From contig NZ_JRLF01000015.1 in NCBI RefSeq assembly GCF_001404985.1, positions 744,001-808,000 on the forward strand: 64,000 nucleotides of DNA, given 5' to 3'. Below the pieces are notes generated by a model. The model was not told the DNA's origin, ran no database searches, and saw only the letters and a list, made by a program, of their open reading frames with translations. A program made the translations under genes and the position numbers. Positions 1-9,836 of the stretch are shown here, one piece after another; position 1 is the stretch's first letter, and each line of letters opens with the position of its first letter. Source of the stretch: Flavobacterium aquidurense (lineage in GTDB: Bacteria > Bacteroidota > Bacteroidia > Flavobacteriales > Flavobacteriaceae).

Positions 1-2
1 AT

Positions 3-1019
3 TATCCAGTTGATTTTCCTATTATAAAAAAATGGGATACTGGTTTCTTAAAAAAAATAAAAATGGCTATATACAAAACAACAGGTTTTGACATTAGTTC
101 TTATTTTACTTATCTACAATTTTTAAAATATAAAAAAGAATGTTCTGGTTATGATGTTGTACAACTCATAAATGAAAATAGCTTTTATTGCACTTATCAA
201 TTCGAAAAAAGAATAATATCAAATCTTCTCAAAAAAAATAAAAAAATATTTCTATTAAGCTGTAGTTATGATTATTTGAATGTTAAATATTGTTTTGAAA
301 ATTCTAAATTTAAATCTGTAATTCCGTTATATATAACTAATAAAATTGAAAAGAAATCTTTCTATAATATTTTAAAATTTAGAACAAAATCATTTAAAAA
401 ACTTCACCTTTTTATATACAAAAACTGTACAGGCATTATAGCATCAGATTTAGATTATCATTTACCATTAATTGGTAATTCAAAGTATTTAGGACTAATT
501 CCAAATCCAATAAACATTTCTAAAATTAAATTTGAACCATTACAAATAGCAGATAAAATCATCGTTTTTCATGGAATTAACGAATTAAATTACTTCAAAA
601 AAGGAAATAATATTTTTGAGGAAGCACTTGAAAAAATTCAACAAAAATATCAGGATAAAATTGAAATCATTACAGTCAAAAACATTCCTTACAATGAATA
701 CATCAATTTATACAATAAAGCACATATTATTCTAGATCAAGTATATGTATACGATCAGGGATATAATGCACTTGAAGCAATGGCAAAAGGAAAAGTAGTA
801 TTTACTGGTGCCGAAACTGAATTTACAAACTATTATAATCTTACAGAAAAAGTTTGCGTAAATGCACTTCCGGATGTTGATTATTTAGTTCATGAATTAT
901 CATATTTAATTGAAAATCCAGCTGAAATAATTGAAATAGGTAAACGTGCCAGAACTTTTATTGAGAAGGAACATGACTATATAAAGATTGCTGAAAAATA
1001 TTTGAGTATGTGGAATTAG
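3..1019 (+). CDS. Glycosyltransferase, GT4-like, 5' end outside window
   Basis: Probably transfers a sugar during surface-polysaccharide assembly. The reading frame stays open to the window edge ahead of the first ATG at 63, with plausible protein sequence, so the gene most likely starts upstream and is cut here. The C-terminal half resembles GT-B enzymes: a short strand around FHGINELNYFKKGN, then a region with NALEAMAKGKVVFTG, which matches the nucleotide-sugar-binding E-x-E area of GT4 enzymes. It is very AT-rich, as polysaccharide genes often are. It is convergent to the minus-strand RHS operon and separated from it by repeat DNA. Donor and acceptor sugars cannot be told. Confidence 0.7.
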   Translation, partial: YPVDFPIIKKWDTGFLKKIKMAIYKTTGFDISSYFTYLQFLKYKKECSGYDVVQLINENSFYCTYQFEKRIISNLLKKNKKIFLLSCSYDYLNVKYCFENSKFKSVIPLYITNKIEKKSFYNILKFRTKSFKKLHLFIYKNCTGIIASDLDYHLPLIGNSKYLGLIPNPINISKIKFEPLQIADKIIVFHGINELNYFKKGNNIFEEALEKIQQKYQDKIEIITVKNIPYNEYINLYNKAHIILDQVYVYDQGYNALEAMAKGKVVFTGAETEFTNYYNLTEKVCVNALPDVDYLVHELSYLIENPAEIIEIGKRARTFIEKEHDYIKIAEKYLSMWN

Positions 1020-1132
1020 GAATAAATTGAATTGAAATCACAAAAACTTATTAATGTACACTAAATGGACTTCCTGCCGTTTTATACGAAAATGTATATC
1101 CACCAACAAAACGTAATCAGTATTTTAATAAA

Positions 1133-1318
1133 CCCTTGAAGTTTGCTTTTTCATTTTTTGTTCTCGTAAAATGAAAAGTTATACCCCCTTTTTCAAAATT
1201 GCCTTTAGAATAATAATCGTTTTTCAGACTAATCTTTTAGACAAAATTTAATCACTTTGCAGGCACGAAATCAGAGACATTCCCACAGCGTTTATTAGGA
1301 AAACTTTGTAGAAAGAGG
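1133..1318 (+). repeat. Direct repeat copy 1 of 3 (~185 bp)
   Basis: First and most diverged copy of a unit that occurs three times between 1133 and 1803. Shared landmarks are an AAATGAAAAGTTATACCC block, a CTAATC-TTTAGACAAAATTTAATCAC block, and a GC-richer tail GGCACGAA-TCAGAGACATTC. It has no open frame of note. Confidence 0.8.
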
Positions 1319-1503
1319 TTCTTCAACTTTGCTTCTTTATTCTTTATACTCGTAAAATGAAAAGTTATACCCACTTTTTCAAAATTATTTTTAGAATAAT
1401 CATTCTTTTCAAACTAATCATTTAGACAAAATTTAATCACTTTGCGGGCACGAAGTCAGAGACATTCGCGCAGCGTTGATTACGACACTTCGTAGAGTGG
1501 GGG
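1319..1503 (+). repeat. Direct repeat copy 2 of 3 (~185 bp)
   Basis: Follows copy 1 directly. Its tail (1441-1500) is nearly identical to that of copy 3 (1740-1800) and contains an inverted pair, CACGAAGT near 1450 and ACTTCGT near 1488, that could form a hairpin around the GC-rich core. Confidence 0.8.
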
Positions 1504-1619
1504 CTTTTACATTTACTATACTTAATAATCCAATTGCAATTGATATTAAACTAATATTTAGTTTAATTTTATTTTCTTATTTTTTTATTACATGAAATAT
1601 ATCAGTATTTTAACGAATT

Positions 1620-1803
1620 CTTCAATTTTGCTTCTTTATTTTGTGTTCTACTACAATGAAAAGTTATGCTCACTCTTTTAAAATTCTCTATAGAATAATA
1701 ATCTTTCTCAAACTAATCTTTTAAGCAAAATTTAATCACATTGCGGGCACGAAGTCAGAGACATTCGCGCAGCGTTGATTAGGAAAACTACGTAGAGCGG
1801 GAG
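1620..1803 (+). repeat. Direct repeat copy 3 of 3 (~185 bp)
   Basis: Separated from copy 2 by about 116 bp of AT-rich DNA. It ends in the same GCGGGCACGAAGTCAGAGAC core and stops about 50 bp from the 3' end of the minus-strand lipoprotein gene. The remainder of the 1020-1852 gap (1020-1132, 1504-1619, 1804-1852) shows nothing recognisable. Confidence 0.8.
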
Positions 1804-1852
1804 GTAAAAAACACATAATATTTCTAAAAATTTCGATAATTATCTAATTTGT

Positions 1853-2515
1853 CTAATTGACAAATCTTACGGGTACATTATTTTTACTTTCGATAATTCC
1901 ATGGTAAACTTTGTATTTGTTTTCGTTAATTGTTTTAAGTATAGGTCGAGGCAAAAATTTCATATAATCTGTACTATCACTATAAATTAACATTTTAAAA
2001 ACATACTTTTTATTTTTATAAAGATGCACAAATGAATAATTTGACTCAGGAAAATAATACAATATTTCAAAATACTTCGATTCACCTCTTTTTAATAAAA
2101 AATTATTTTTATCAATTAAATCTTTATAATCAGGAGCAATAGAATAATTTAGTTCCTTAATTTCTTTCTCTTTTATATCATAATTTATTTGCTCACAAAC
2201 ACTAGCTTTTTCTATTGGCAAATATTCCTTTCGACCATACTCAGCTTGAATTCCCTTGTCATCCAAAATTTGTAAAAAAACATTACTAGGTTGCAAACCA
2301 TCTATTTTCCATGTTAATTTAGAAAAACTACAGGCATTAAAATAGTAATCGCAATCAGTTTTATTAGTAATTTTATATTCAATAATATTTTTTGCTCTGC
2401 CAGTGTCAAGTTTTGAAAATAATATTTCATCAGAAACTATTTCTAATTCGACATTTCCTTCATTCTTAGAACAGGAATACATTACCAAAATGATAAAAAT
2501 AAAATAAAGCCTCAT
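1853..2515 (-). CDS. Lipoprotein, candidate immunity partner of the RHS toxin
   Basis: Family not recognised. The 220-residue product starts with a short hydrophobic signal ending in a lipobox-like MYSC, so Cys15 would carry lipid. The residues after it (SKNEG) loosely resemble the surface-export signals of Flavobacteriia lipoproteins. The rest looks like beta-strand-rich soluble protein with four further cysteines. It begins 9 bp after the stop of the RHS gene on the same strand, the usual place of an immunity gene for a polymorphic toxin. A lipoprotein would sit where a metallopeptidase toxin arrives in the envelope. The immunity role is inferred from position only. It is visibly more AT-rich than the RHS core. 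Confidence 0.65.
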   Translation of the reverse strand: MRLYFIFIILVMYSCSKNEGNVELEIVSDEILFSKLDTGRAKNIIEYKITNKTDCDYYFNACSFSKLTWKIDGLQPSNVFLQILDDKGIQAEYGRKEYLPIEKASVCEQINYDIKEKEIKELNYSIAPDYKDLIDKNNFLLKRGESKYFEILYYFPESNYSFVHLYKNKKYVFKMLIYSDSTDYMKFLPRPILKTINENKYKVYHGIIESKNNVPVRFVN

Positions 2516-2524
2516 ATGTTAAAA

Positions 2525-5500
2525 TTATTTATGTTCAAAATATTTTTTCATTAAATTTCTTTGTCCAAAGATAAAGCCATCAACTTCTTTGCCAGTCTTT
2601 ATTTGATAGTTATATGCATCCCATTCTATTAAAGATCTTAATTTAGAATAAGTGCCCTCTGGACCTAAAGGTCCATGAATTGCTTCAGCTCTTGAGTAAA
2701 AATTAGTCATAACTTGGTAAGCATGTCTATATTCATGAAATAATGAACTTACCAAACGATATATCGTTTTTGCATTATGTTCATATATTGTTATTCTGTT
2801 ACTACTTGACAAATTATGTTCTGCCACATTATCACTTGCTCCATCAGAAAATAAAAAACTTGGCCTACCTGCTGCCTCGTATGAAGCTTGAAGCCCATTG
2901 ACCTTTTTATTCAATGTTCCAGTAATAAAAGTTGAAGTCATTTCTGGCTTAGCGTCTGGATCTAGCCCTCCTTTTTCAATATTTTCTCGCAAACTGGACA
3001 TTTTAATTATTTTATGAGCATAGTGGTTCAATCCAGAAACAACAAGCCCAGTCACTGCTCCCTGCCAAAAATTACCTCCTGTAAGCTTTGCTCCCACTCC
3101 ACCTGAAACAGTCCCAAAGGCAACCATCCCCAATGAATTGTTAGCACCTAATACGCCACTCAAGCCTTGATGATTAAAAGTTTCTGTAAAACTAGCACCT
3201 CCAAAACTATGTGTCTCAGGAGCACTTGATCCACCACTCCAAGCACTCGCAGCCATACTACTCAAAGCTCCAGCGGCAAAACCACTCCAAAATTTACCTC
3301 CGGAGATGGCCGTCATGCCTCCTTGAAAAGTACCATGAGCTGCGGCACTAAAAGCTGCCTGAGAATAAAAATTGGTAAACAAGGCCGAAGAAGCACTACC
3401 AATACCAAAAGTTACTGCAGAACTCGCTGCTCCAATAAAAGTTGCTTTAAGTAGACCTCCAACGGTAAAAGGAACATCTGCCAATAAAGCAGTTAAAGTA
3501 TAAGTCGTTGCAGCTATAATAGCACCAATAATAACTACGGCACCAAATGCAATTGCTTCTTCACCACTAGGATCGGTATACTTTAAAGGATTATTCAACA
3601 CATAACCATAACGGTTGTAATTTTGCGTATTTGCAGGATCCTGAATAAAATTATCAGGCTGTAGGAAACGGTGTAATTTTGGGTCGTACAAACGGCCGTT
3701 CATATTAATGATCCCTACGCTCTGCAAATGTTCATGACCGGTATAGCCACGATCTAAAACAGTCAGTAATCCCAAATCTGTACCTGCCCCGTTCTGTACT
3801 TTTAAAACAGCTCCCCACGCATCAAACAATCTTTTTTCGACTATAGCCCCTGCATTATCAGTTACAGCCAATATCGTGCCTTGGTAATCTCTATGTAAAT
3901 ATAAATAATCTTGAGTGATTCCATCACTTTTGAATACTATTGGAGCACTGTAACCATCTCCACCAATATAGGTTATAAACTCAATTGCTCCGGTAGTTCT
4001 GTTTTCTTTGATTTCCATCGTACCGTCACCGGAATAATGCTTACGAAGCGGACGAAGTAATTTATCCTCCTGACCTCCTCCATAAAACATTGTACTGCGA
4101 TCGTTTCCATCATTATAAGTAAAACTTAGATAATCAATATAATTTCCGTCACGTCCCCTTTCTTTAATAGTCGCCGGACTTTTAAAGGTATTATAAGTAA
4201 CTTCTAATCCTAATCTCGGGGCAGAATTTGTACCTGTTCCCCTGTTTTGGTAATCACTTAATGCCTGCGGACTTAAGGTAATCGAATTATTTTGGTATGT
4301 TTTGCCCGTTACGGTATAATTATAAGTTCCAACACTATTTTGGGTAATTTTACCTTTTACATCATAACTCTGTGTTTCCTGTTGTGCCAGTGCATTATTA
4401 TAGGTCAGTAATCGATCTAATTCATCATAAGTAAAGTTCTCGTTCCAATTAAATAAATTATTTGTTCTGGTGGTTAAGTTTCCTCTCTTTGGCTCAAAAA
4501 GCGTCGTTAAGGTCATTACATTTCCAGGATTTGTTGCAATCCTTTCAAATTTAAATACCGACGCATAACCGTATTGATCATATAAATTTGTGATACCAAT
4601 ACCATTGCCTAAACCTGCACTTGTTAACTGTCCTCTTTCATTGAGCGAATTAGTCTGCCATAGTACCTGCTGGTTAGCATTGTCTACAAGTTGCCATGCA
4701 AAGCCATTTTGATATGTGTGTTTTACTGTTTTTGAACTTGATTTTCCAGAAATAGCTGCCGTAGAGGTTTCTATATCAGCACGGCCAAACGTATCATACG
4801 TAATCTCTTTTGTAAAAGAAGCATAAGGTGTATTCTCTATCGTTTTGCTTATTCTTTTATAATTGTCATATTCAAATGAATTGGTGATCGAATTTCCTTC
4901 TAAATTATTTACAAAAGAACTACTGGTTATTAAATTAGTAGATGGATTATAAACATAAGTCGTTTTGCTGTTTGTATTGGTACCAACAATTGTTTTCTCT
5001 ACTGTTTTTCCTGTGGTATCATATACATAAGCCGTTGTTCCGTTTGGTGTCGTTTCGGTTTTAATTTGTCCAAAAGCATCATATGAGTATGTATAGGTAC
5101 CTGCACTTGGATCTGTCATAGCAATTTTATTCCCCCATCCATCTATCGAGATCGATACCTTGTTACCCTGATAATCTGATTCTTTTAGTTGACCATTAGC
5201 ATAATAAATAAAATTAACGGTCCCACCAGGGTCTGTTGTTTGTGTTTTATTTCCTAAAGCGTCAATTGTAACTGTTGTTATCTTACCATCATCATTACTG
5301 GTTGTGGTTAATCCGGCATACGATAAAGTTTGAATTTTACCGGTATGTGCTGTCACTGTTACTGGGCGCATTAAATAATCATACTCATAAACAGTCCACT
5401 GGTTGGGAGATGAAAAATAAGGTTCACTTTCTTTCTTTTTTCTTCCCAATCCGTCATACACTACTTGTTTATACACCAATGAACCTGATGTAAAACCTTT

Positions 5501-8500
5501 TGTACTGGTAACTATCGCCCTCCCTAGAACGTCATATCTGGTTGTGGTTGCTGCATCTGTATTATTAGTTGTGGTAGTGGTATAACCTCCATCTGACAAT
5601 TTAGTATAAACAATATTTGTTATTAAAGGTGTCGAAGAGACATTTTGGGTAGTTGTATTAATCAATTTACCCCAATTATCATACACATAATCATTAATTA
5701 CTCCTAAATAATCTGTTGATTTAGTAACCTGACCTAATGTATTATATATAAAATTAGTAACAAATCCCTGATGGTCTGTTTTCTTAGTCACAAATCTCTT
5801 TGTAACATCATACTCATCTGTAATCGTTCTTGGTACAGGAGGAGTTGGTGCTGCTGGTGCACTTACTGTTTTTGTTAATAAATTACCCAGTGAATCATAG
5901 GTCATATCCTCAACAATTGGATATGTGTTGTGTCCTTTCTTTTCAGTTTTAGTTAGATTAGATCCGGTATAAGTATATTTTTCTTCAGAAGTACGGTTAT
6001 CTCCTGTATAAACGGTACTGGAGGAATTAACTTTTTTAGGTCGCCCTATATAATAAGAACTGCCTGCCCCGGTTGGATTATTATCATAATCAGTATCTAC
6101 AGTGGTTGTTCCCTGCAAAGTCGCGCTGCTAAATTGTTTTGTTACACTTTGTGTTTCTAAACCAAAATAATTTGTACTTTGAACAGTACCGTCATACGTG
6201 AAAGTTGTTTCAGTTTTAGTATCGGTCAAATGATCTATAGAAGTTTGTTTTTTCAACAAAACATTATAAACACTGCTGTTTGATGAAGGCGCTGTTCCAG
6301 CCGCAACCAAAGGATATGCTCTAAAACTACTACCACTGGTCCCTTTTGCATTAAAACCAGGTTTTAAAACTACCTGAGCTGCCTGATAATTAACATTTAA
6401 ATTATCATTTACAACTGAGGAAGCTGTGATACTGTTATTAGCCATAAAATTTTGACTTGTAACTACGGCACTGGTTATACTAATTTGGTCCGTATATGTA
6501 TTTGATGGTACATCCCCACCTGTCGTAGATACCGCAAACTCATTTGTTTTAGTACTTAATAAATTATTTGGCATACTATTAAAAACAGTTGTCCCATCCG
6601 TACTACTCCATGTGATAGTATTAGCACCTCTAAGAGCAACATCATTGTATTGTGTCGTCCATATTTTAGCATCAGAATCACTTAAATACCAACTGCTTCT
6701 GGAGGTTTTTATAAACCCAACAGTTCCATAATTAAAATTTGATACAAATCCTCTGTATCTAAAATCTTGATATTTAGAAACGCCATTTATAGTAGCAGTG
6801 AGTTTTGAAACTAAATAACTTATAGGGTTTCTGATAATCTCAATATTAGGATAAGCAACGCTGTTACCTGAAGAATAAAAATCAGTAGAAGAATTACCAA
6901 GACCTCCATCTACAGCTTCCATTGGTTTATAATCAACAATTTGCTTAATATTTCCGCTTGATTCCGTTACAGAAATCAATCTATTTTCAGTATCTACATT
7001 TTTATTGAATTGATAATATTCAATAAGGTTTTTATGTCCTCTAACCACAACAAGATCAGTATTAGAACCATTATATTTATAATTAGAAGTAATAGGTATA
7101 GGAATATCAGGTGAATCTGCGTCAAAAACTCCCGAATCATATGTTTGTACAAAACTTGCTCCTCCAACTTTACCTACATTATTTGTAAAAGTCGTTACCT
7201 GCCACTGTGTGTTGTGATCATTGATAGTCCACTTTGGTTTATAATATTTTCTCCAAACACGAACTAAATCTGACTTTCCGTCTCCATTAATATCCATTGC
7301 ATAATAGGTACTAAATTGTACCTGTGTATCGAAAGAGGTACCATCTTTGCTAGTATCTGGCCGATATTCTACAATATCATGAGATTCTTTAGTGAAAAAT
7401 TCTCCTCCTGCAGGATTAGCATTACTGTAATAGATATGCCATTTTATTTGCCCCGCTCCTCCTTCACCATCTGGAAGCATAATATCCATCTTACCGTCTC
7501 CATTATAATCTCCAAGAAGAATTTGTTTTTTACCGGAATATTTATCTATAGTTCCTGAACCTAATAATTGAACTTCTGTCCAAGGAGCAGTATTTAATTG
7601 ATTAAAACTAATTATCTTATAGGTTTTATCATCTTTAATTGTTAAAATATCTGATTTTCCATCTCCATTAAAATCTCCTACAAACTTTCTGCTATAACTC
7701 GGTGTACCATTAATTAAATTTCCTCCATAACTAATATTGGATGCGTTAATGATTTTATGAAATCCCTTGGAATTAAGATTTGTAGAAGAATTTGGATTTA
7801 AATCTACAATGTAATATGATATATTTGAAAAAGTGTATTCTGCGGTACAAAATTGGCAACTTCCTTGAGGAGTGGTGACATAGGTATTGTTGCTAATATT
7901 ATATTCATTATCAAAATGTTCTATCAACACCTCACTAATTCCATCTCCATTAAAGTCTCCCTCTGTATAATTAGTTGAAAGTCCTGAACTAAGAGGAGCA
8001 CAATTATTGGTACCGCCACATATATAATACGGGTCTTCATTGCTATAAACATCAGTATAAGTATCTTTATTTATAACCGAATTATTAATTGATAATGTTT
8101 TTACAAAATCAGCAACAACAGCATTATTTAAAAATTTATAATATCTGAAATTAATTCTATCATCCAGAGTTTCTGCATTAATTATAGAATTAAATTGATT
8201 TAGTACTCCTGTTGATAATGTAGTAGCAGTAAACGTCTGAGATGTATTATAGACATTAGAAATAAAAGGTAAATTGATGGGTGCATTTCCACTATTCTCT
8301 TTAAATAAGTTAATATAGAGTTTGTCATTTGCTACAAAATCTAATCTTCCATCGCCATCAAAATCACCTGTCAAATCTATTTTGTCAAAAGCGAGGTTAT
8401 TTGTGTATTCTTTTACTGACCTTTGCTTGTTTACAGGACTTGAATCGTATTTAAACTCTACAGGGTTTGATACCTCATTTTGAGCATTTATTTCCTGAAC

Positions 8501-9346
8501 ATTTGTTATTCTTTCGTATCCCAAACTTGTATCCTCTAAATGTGTAAGTTTATAGGTTCTGAAAATATTATTATTTGCAAATACCTGAATATTCGATAAT
8601 ATTTGAGTAGCATAAACCGGAACTCCTTTTAAATAATCCCTCTCTACACGCTTAGCATCCCTGTAATTAAAACTTATTTTATTCTGAGCTGCAACTCCTG
8701 CAACACTGTTCCCACTAAAAGCAATATTGTCAATATACAACTGATTTGTTCCAGCGTAAGCAACCGTTTTATAATTATAATCTATAAAATTTCCATTTAC
8801 ATCTTCATAATGAACAATATACCAGGAATTAAGAGATACTGAATTTTGCAAACTTCCGGAACCTTTTGAGCCGTACCAGCTTCTTGATCCATCAGGCGCA
8901 GTTACAATAAAATAAACAGTTGAACCTTCTGTCTTTAATTCAATTCGTGTATTACTTTTATATTCTGTTTCATAGGTAGATCCGCTTGCCCAATATGTTC
9001 CTGTTTTTATTAAAAGACGCTGACCATCTAATGCTAACTTATCATTATCATCAAAATCGACTCCGTCAACAAAACCATCAATATCGCGTCGAGTCGAAAT
9101 TCGACTTATTGCAGAAATACTATTAATACTCCAACCTTGTCCGGCAATACCTCCCCTAACTCCACTGCTGTAAGTAAGATTAATTATTGGTGCAACACTT
9201 TTTATACTTGGAGGAGTAGCAATAGGCAAATTGTAAGTTGCTGTTCCGGATACTGAAATTTGCAACTCTCCTTTAGTGTCGGTAAAATTTTGAGAAAAAG
9301 TAAAATTCGATATTAAAATAAAAATGAAAAAGTAAAAATGCTTCAT
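2525..9346 (-). CDS. SpvB/RHS-repeat polymorphic toxin with C-terminal HExxH domain
   Basis: A 2273-residue secreted protein. Order: Sec signal peptide (about 1-18); SpvB-type N-terminal domain; FG-GAP/VCBS motifs such as GDFNGDGKSDIL and GDYNGDGKMDIM (about 330-700); a long run of YD/RHS repeats (about 1130-1790); the RHS core end signature YGYVLNNPLKYTDPSGEE near 1925; a Gly/Ala-rich hydrophobic stretch (about 1930-2110); and a variable tip (about 2120-2273). The tip has HEYRH (His2204, Glu2205, His2208) and a downstream Glu2241 in EWDAYNYQ, a gluzincin-like arrangement. RHS proteins form a shell that holds a C-terminal toxin, so the tip is probably the effector. Substrate unknown. It lies in an operon with a T9SS-domain protein upstream (5 bp gap) and a lipoprotein downstream (9 bp). 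Confidence 0.9.
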   Translation of the reverse strand: MKHFYFFIFILISNFTFSQNFTDTKGELQISVSGTATYNLPIATPPSIKSVAPIINLTYSSGVRGGIAGQGWSINSISAISRISTRRDIDGFVDGVDFDDNDKLALDGQRLLIKTGTYWASGSTYETEYKSNTRIELKTEGSTVYFIVTAPDGSRSWYGSKGSGSLQNSVSLNSWYIVHYEDVNGNFIDYNYKTVAYAGTNQLYIDNIAFSGNSVAGVAAQNKISFNYRDAKRVERDYLKGVPVYATQILSNIQVFANNNIFRTYKLTHLEDTSLGYERITNVQEINAQNEVSNPVEFKYDSSPVNKQRSVKEYTNNLAFDKIDLTGDFDGDGRLDFVANDKLYINLFKENSGNAPINLPFISNVYNTSQTFTATTLSTGVLNQFNSIINAETLDDRINFRYYKFLNNAVVADFVKTLSINNSVINKDTYTDVYSNEDPYYICGGTNNCAPLSSGLSTNYTEGDFNGDGISEVLIEHFDNEYNISNNTYVTTPQGSCQFCTAEYTFSNISYYIVDLNPNSSTNLNSKGFHKIINASNISYGGNLINGTPSYSRKFVGDFNGDGKSDILTIKDDKTYKIISFNQLNTAPWTEVQLLGSGTIDKYSGKKQILLGDYNGDGKMDIMLPDGEGGAGQIKWHIYYSNANPAGGEFFTKESHDIVEYRPDTSKDGTSFDTQVQFSTYYAMDINGDGKSDLVRVWRKYYKPKWTINDHNTQWQVTTFTNNVGKVGGASFVQTYDSGVFDADSPDIPIPITSNYKYNGSNTDLVVVRGHKNLIEYYQFNKNVDTENRLISVTESSGNIKQIVDYKPMEAVDGGLGNSSTDFYSSGNSVAYPNIEIIRNPISYLVSKLTATINGVSKYQDFRYRGFVSNFNYGTVGFIKTSRSSWYLSDSDAKIWTTQYNDVALRGANTITWSSTDGTTVFNSMPNNLLSTKTNEFAVSTTGGDVPSNTYTDQISITSAVVTSQNFMANNSITASSVVNDNLNVNYQAAQVVLKPGFNAKGTSGSSFRAYPLVAAGTAPSSNSSVYNVLLKKQTSIDHLTDTKTETTFTYDGTVQSTNYFGLETQSVTKQFSSATLQGTTTVDTDYDNNPTGAGSSYYIGRPKKVNSSSTVYTGDNRTSEEKYTYTGSNLTKTEKKGHNTYPIVEDMTYDSLGNLLTKTVSAPAAPTPPVPRTITDEYDVTKRFVTKKTDHQGFVTNFIYNTLGQVTKSTDYLGVINDYVYDNWGKLINTTTQNVSSTPLITNIVYTKLSDGGYTTTTTNNTDAATTTRYDVLGRAIVTSTKGFTSGSLVYKQVVYDGLGRKKKESEPYFSSPNQWTVYEYDYLMRPVTVTAHTGKIQTLSYAGLTTTSNDDGKITTVTIDALGNKTQTTDPGGTVNFIYYANGQLKESDYQGNKVSISIDGWGNKIAMTDPSAGTYTYSYDAFGQIKTETTPNGTTAYVYDTTGKTVEKTIVGTNTNSKTTYVYNPSTNLITSSSFVNNLEGNSITNSFEYDNYKRISKTIENTPYASFTKEITYDTFGRADIETSTAAISGKSSSKTVKHTYQNGFAWQLVDNANQQVLWQTNSLNERGQLTSAGLGNGIGITNLYDQYGYASVFKFERIATNPGNVMTLTTLFEPKRGNLTTRTNNLFNWNENFTYDELDRLLTYNNALAQQETQSYDVKGKITQNSVGTYNYTVTGKTYQNNSITLSPQALSDYQNRGTGTNSAPRLGLEVTYNTFKSPATIKERGRDGNYIDYLSFTYNDGNDRSTMFYGGGQEDKLLRPLRKHYSGDGTMEIKENRTTGAIEFITYIGGDGYSAPIVFKSDGITQDYLYLHRDYQGTILAVTDNAGAIVEKRLFDAWGAVLKVQNGAGTDLGLLTVLDRGYTGHEHLQSVGIINMNGRLYDPKLHRFLQPDNFIQDPANTQNYNRYGYVLNNPLKYTDPSGEEAIAFGAVVIIGAIIAATTYTLTALLADVPFTVGGLLKATFIGAASSAVTFGIGSASSALFTNFYSQAAFSAAAHGTFQGGMTAISGGKFWSGFAAGALSSMAASAWSGGSSAPETHSFGGASFTETFNHQGLSGVLGANNSLGMVAFGTVSGGVGAKLTGGNFWQGAVTGLVVSGLNHYAHKIIKMSSLRENIEKGGLDPDAKPEMTSTFITGTLNKKVNGLQASYEAAGRPSFLFSDGASDNVAEHNLSSSNRITIYEHNAKTIYRLVSSLFHEYRHAYQVMTNFYSRAEAIHGPLGPEGTYSKLRSLIEWDAYNYQIKTGKEVDGFIFGQRNLMKKYFEHK

Positions 9347-9351
9347 ATGTT

Positions 9352-9807
9352 TTATTGCTTGATAATTTTTATAGATTTCTGATCTCCATTTTTGTAATAC
9401 AGCATTACAGCATATACACCTCTTGGATATTCCTGAAAAGGAATATTTTGCGAAGTATTGTGCAAGTTTGGACTATAGCTTCGCAATAGTTGACCCGTTA
9501 GAGAAAAAACCTGAATCGATGTAATGTAATTACCTTCTTGAAGTTCCCATTTTATATACAATTCCTCCTTAACTGGATTTGGATAATAAGAAATAACATC
9601 TTCTGATGAAAATTTCAATAGATCATCCTCAGTTAGTGCCGCTATCTCTTTCACCTCTTCTGCTTGTTTTGCTGATTGCGAACAACCGGACAAACACAAT
9701 TCACGAAGAATTTGATTTCCAGCCGAATCGTAATTAAAAGTGATTTTTTGTTGTGCTTTGGTTAAAATGGAAAATCCAAATACTAAAAATGCTACATAAT
9801 ATCTCAT
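9352..9807 (-). CDS. Small secreted protein with T9SS type A sorting domain
   Basis: 151 residues. It has a Sec signal (residues 1-18, ending TKAQ), then one short YD-like stretch ITFNYDSAGNQIL that echoes the RHS repeats, a Cys-containing linker, and a C-terminal type A sorting domain (about 73-151) with the typical SYYPNPVKEELYIKW opening and GVYAVMLYYKNG end. The sorting domain directs export through the type IX system and surface attachment. The large RHS protein 5 bp downstream lacks such a domain, so this protein may be its export or anchoring partner (inference). It resembles a separated end of an RHS protein. Confidence 0.85.
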   Translation of the reverse strand: MRYYVAFLVFGFSILTKAQQKITFNYDSAGNQILRELCLSGCSQSAKQAEEVKEIAALTEDDLLKFSSEDVISYYPNPVKEELYIKWELQEGNYITSIQVFSLTGQLLRSYSPNLHNTSQNIPFQEYPRGVYAVMLYYKNGDQKSIKIIKQ

Positions 9808-9836
9808 ACTTCATTGATTTTAAAAATATTTTTATT

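Noticed and set aside
1133..1803. CRISPR array
   Set aside because: Only three long (about 185 bp) diverged units with no short spacers and no cas genes nearby.
7316..7558. Plus-strand frame inside the RHS gene
   Set aside because: It is the complement of repetitive RHS coding sequence without recognisable features, as are the other frames of 60-110 codons opposite long genes.
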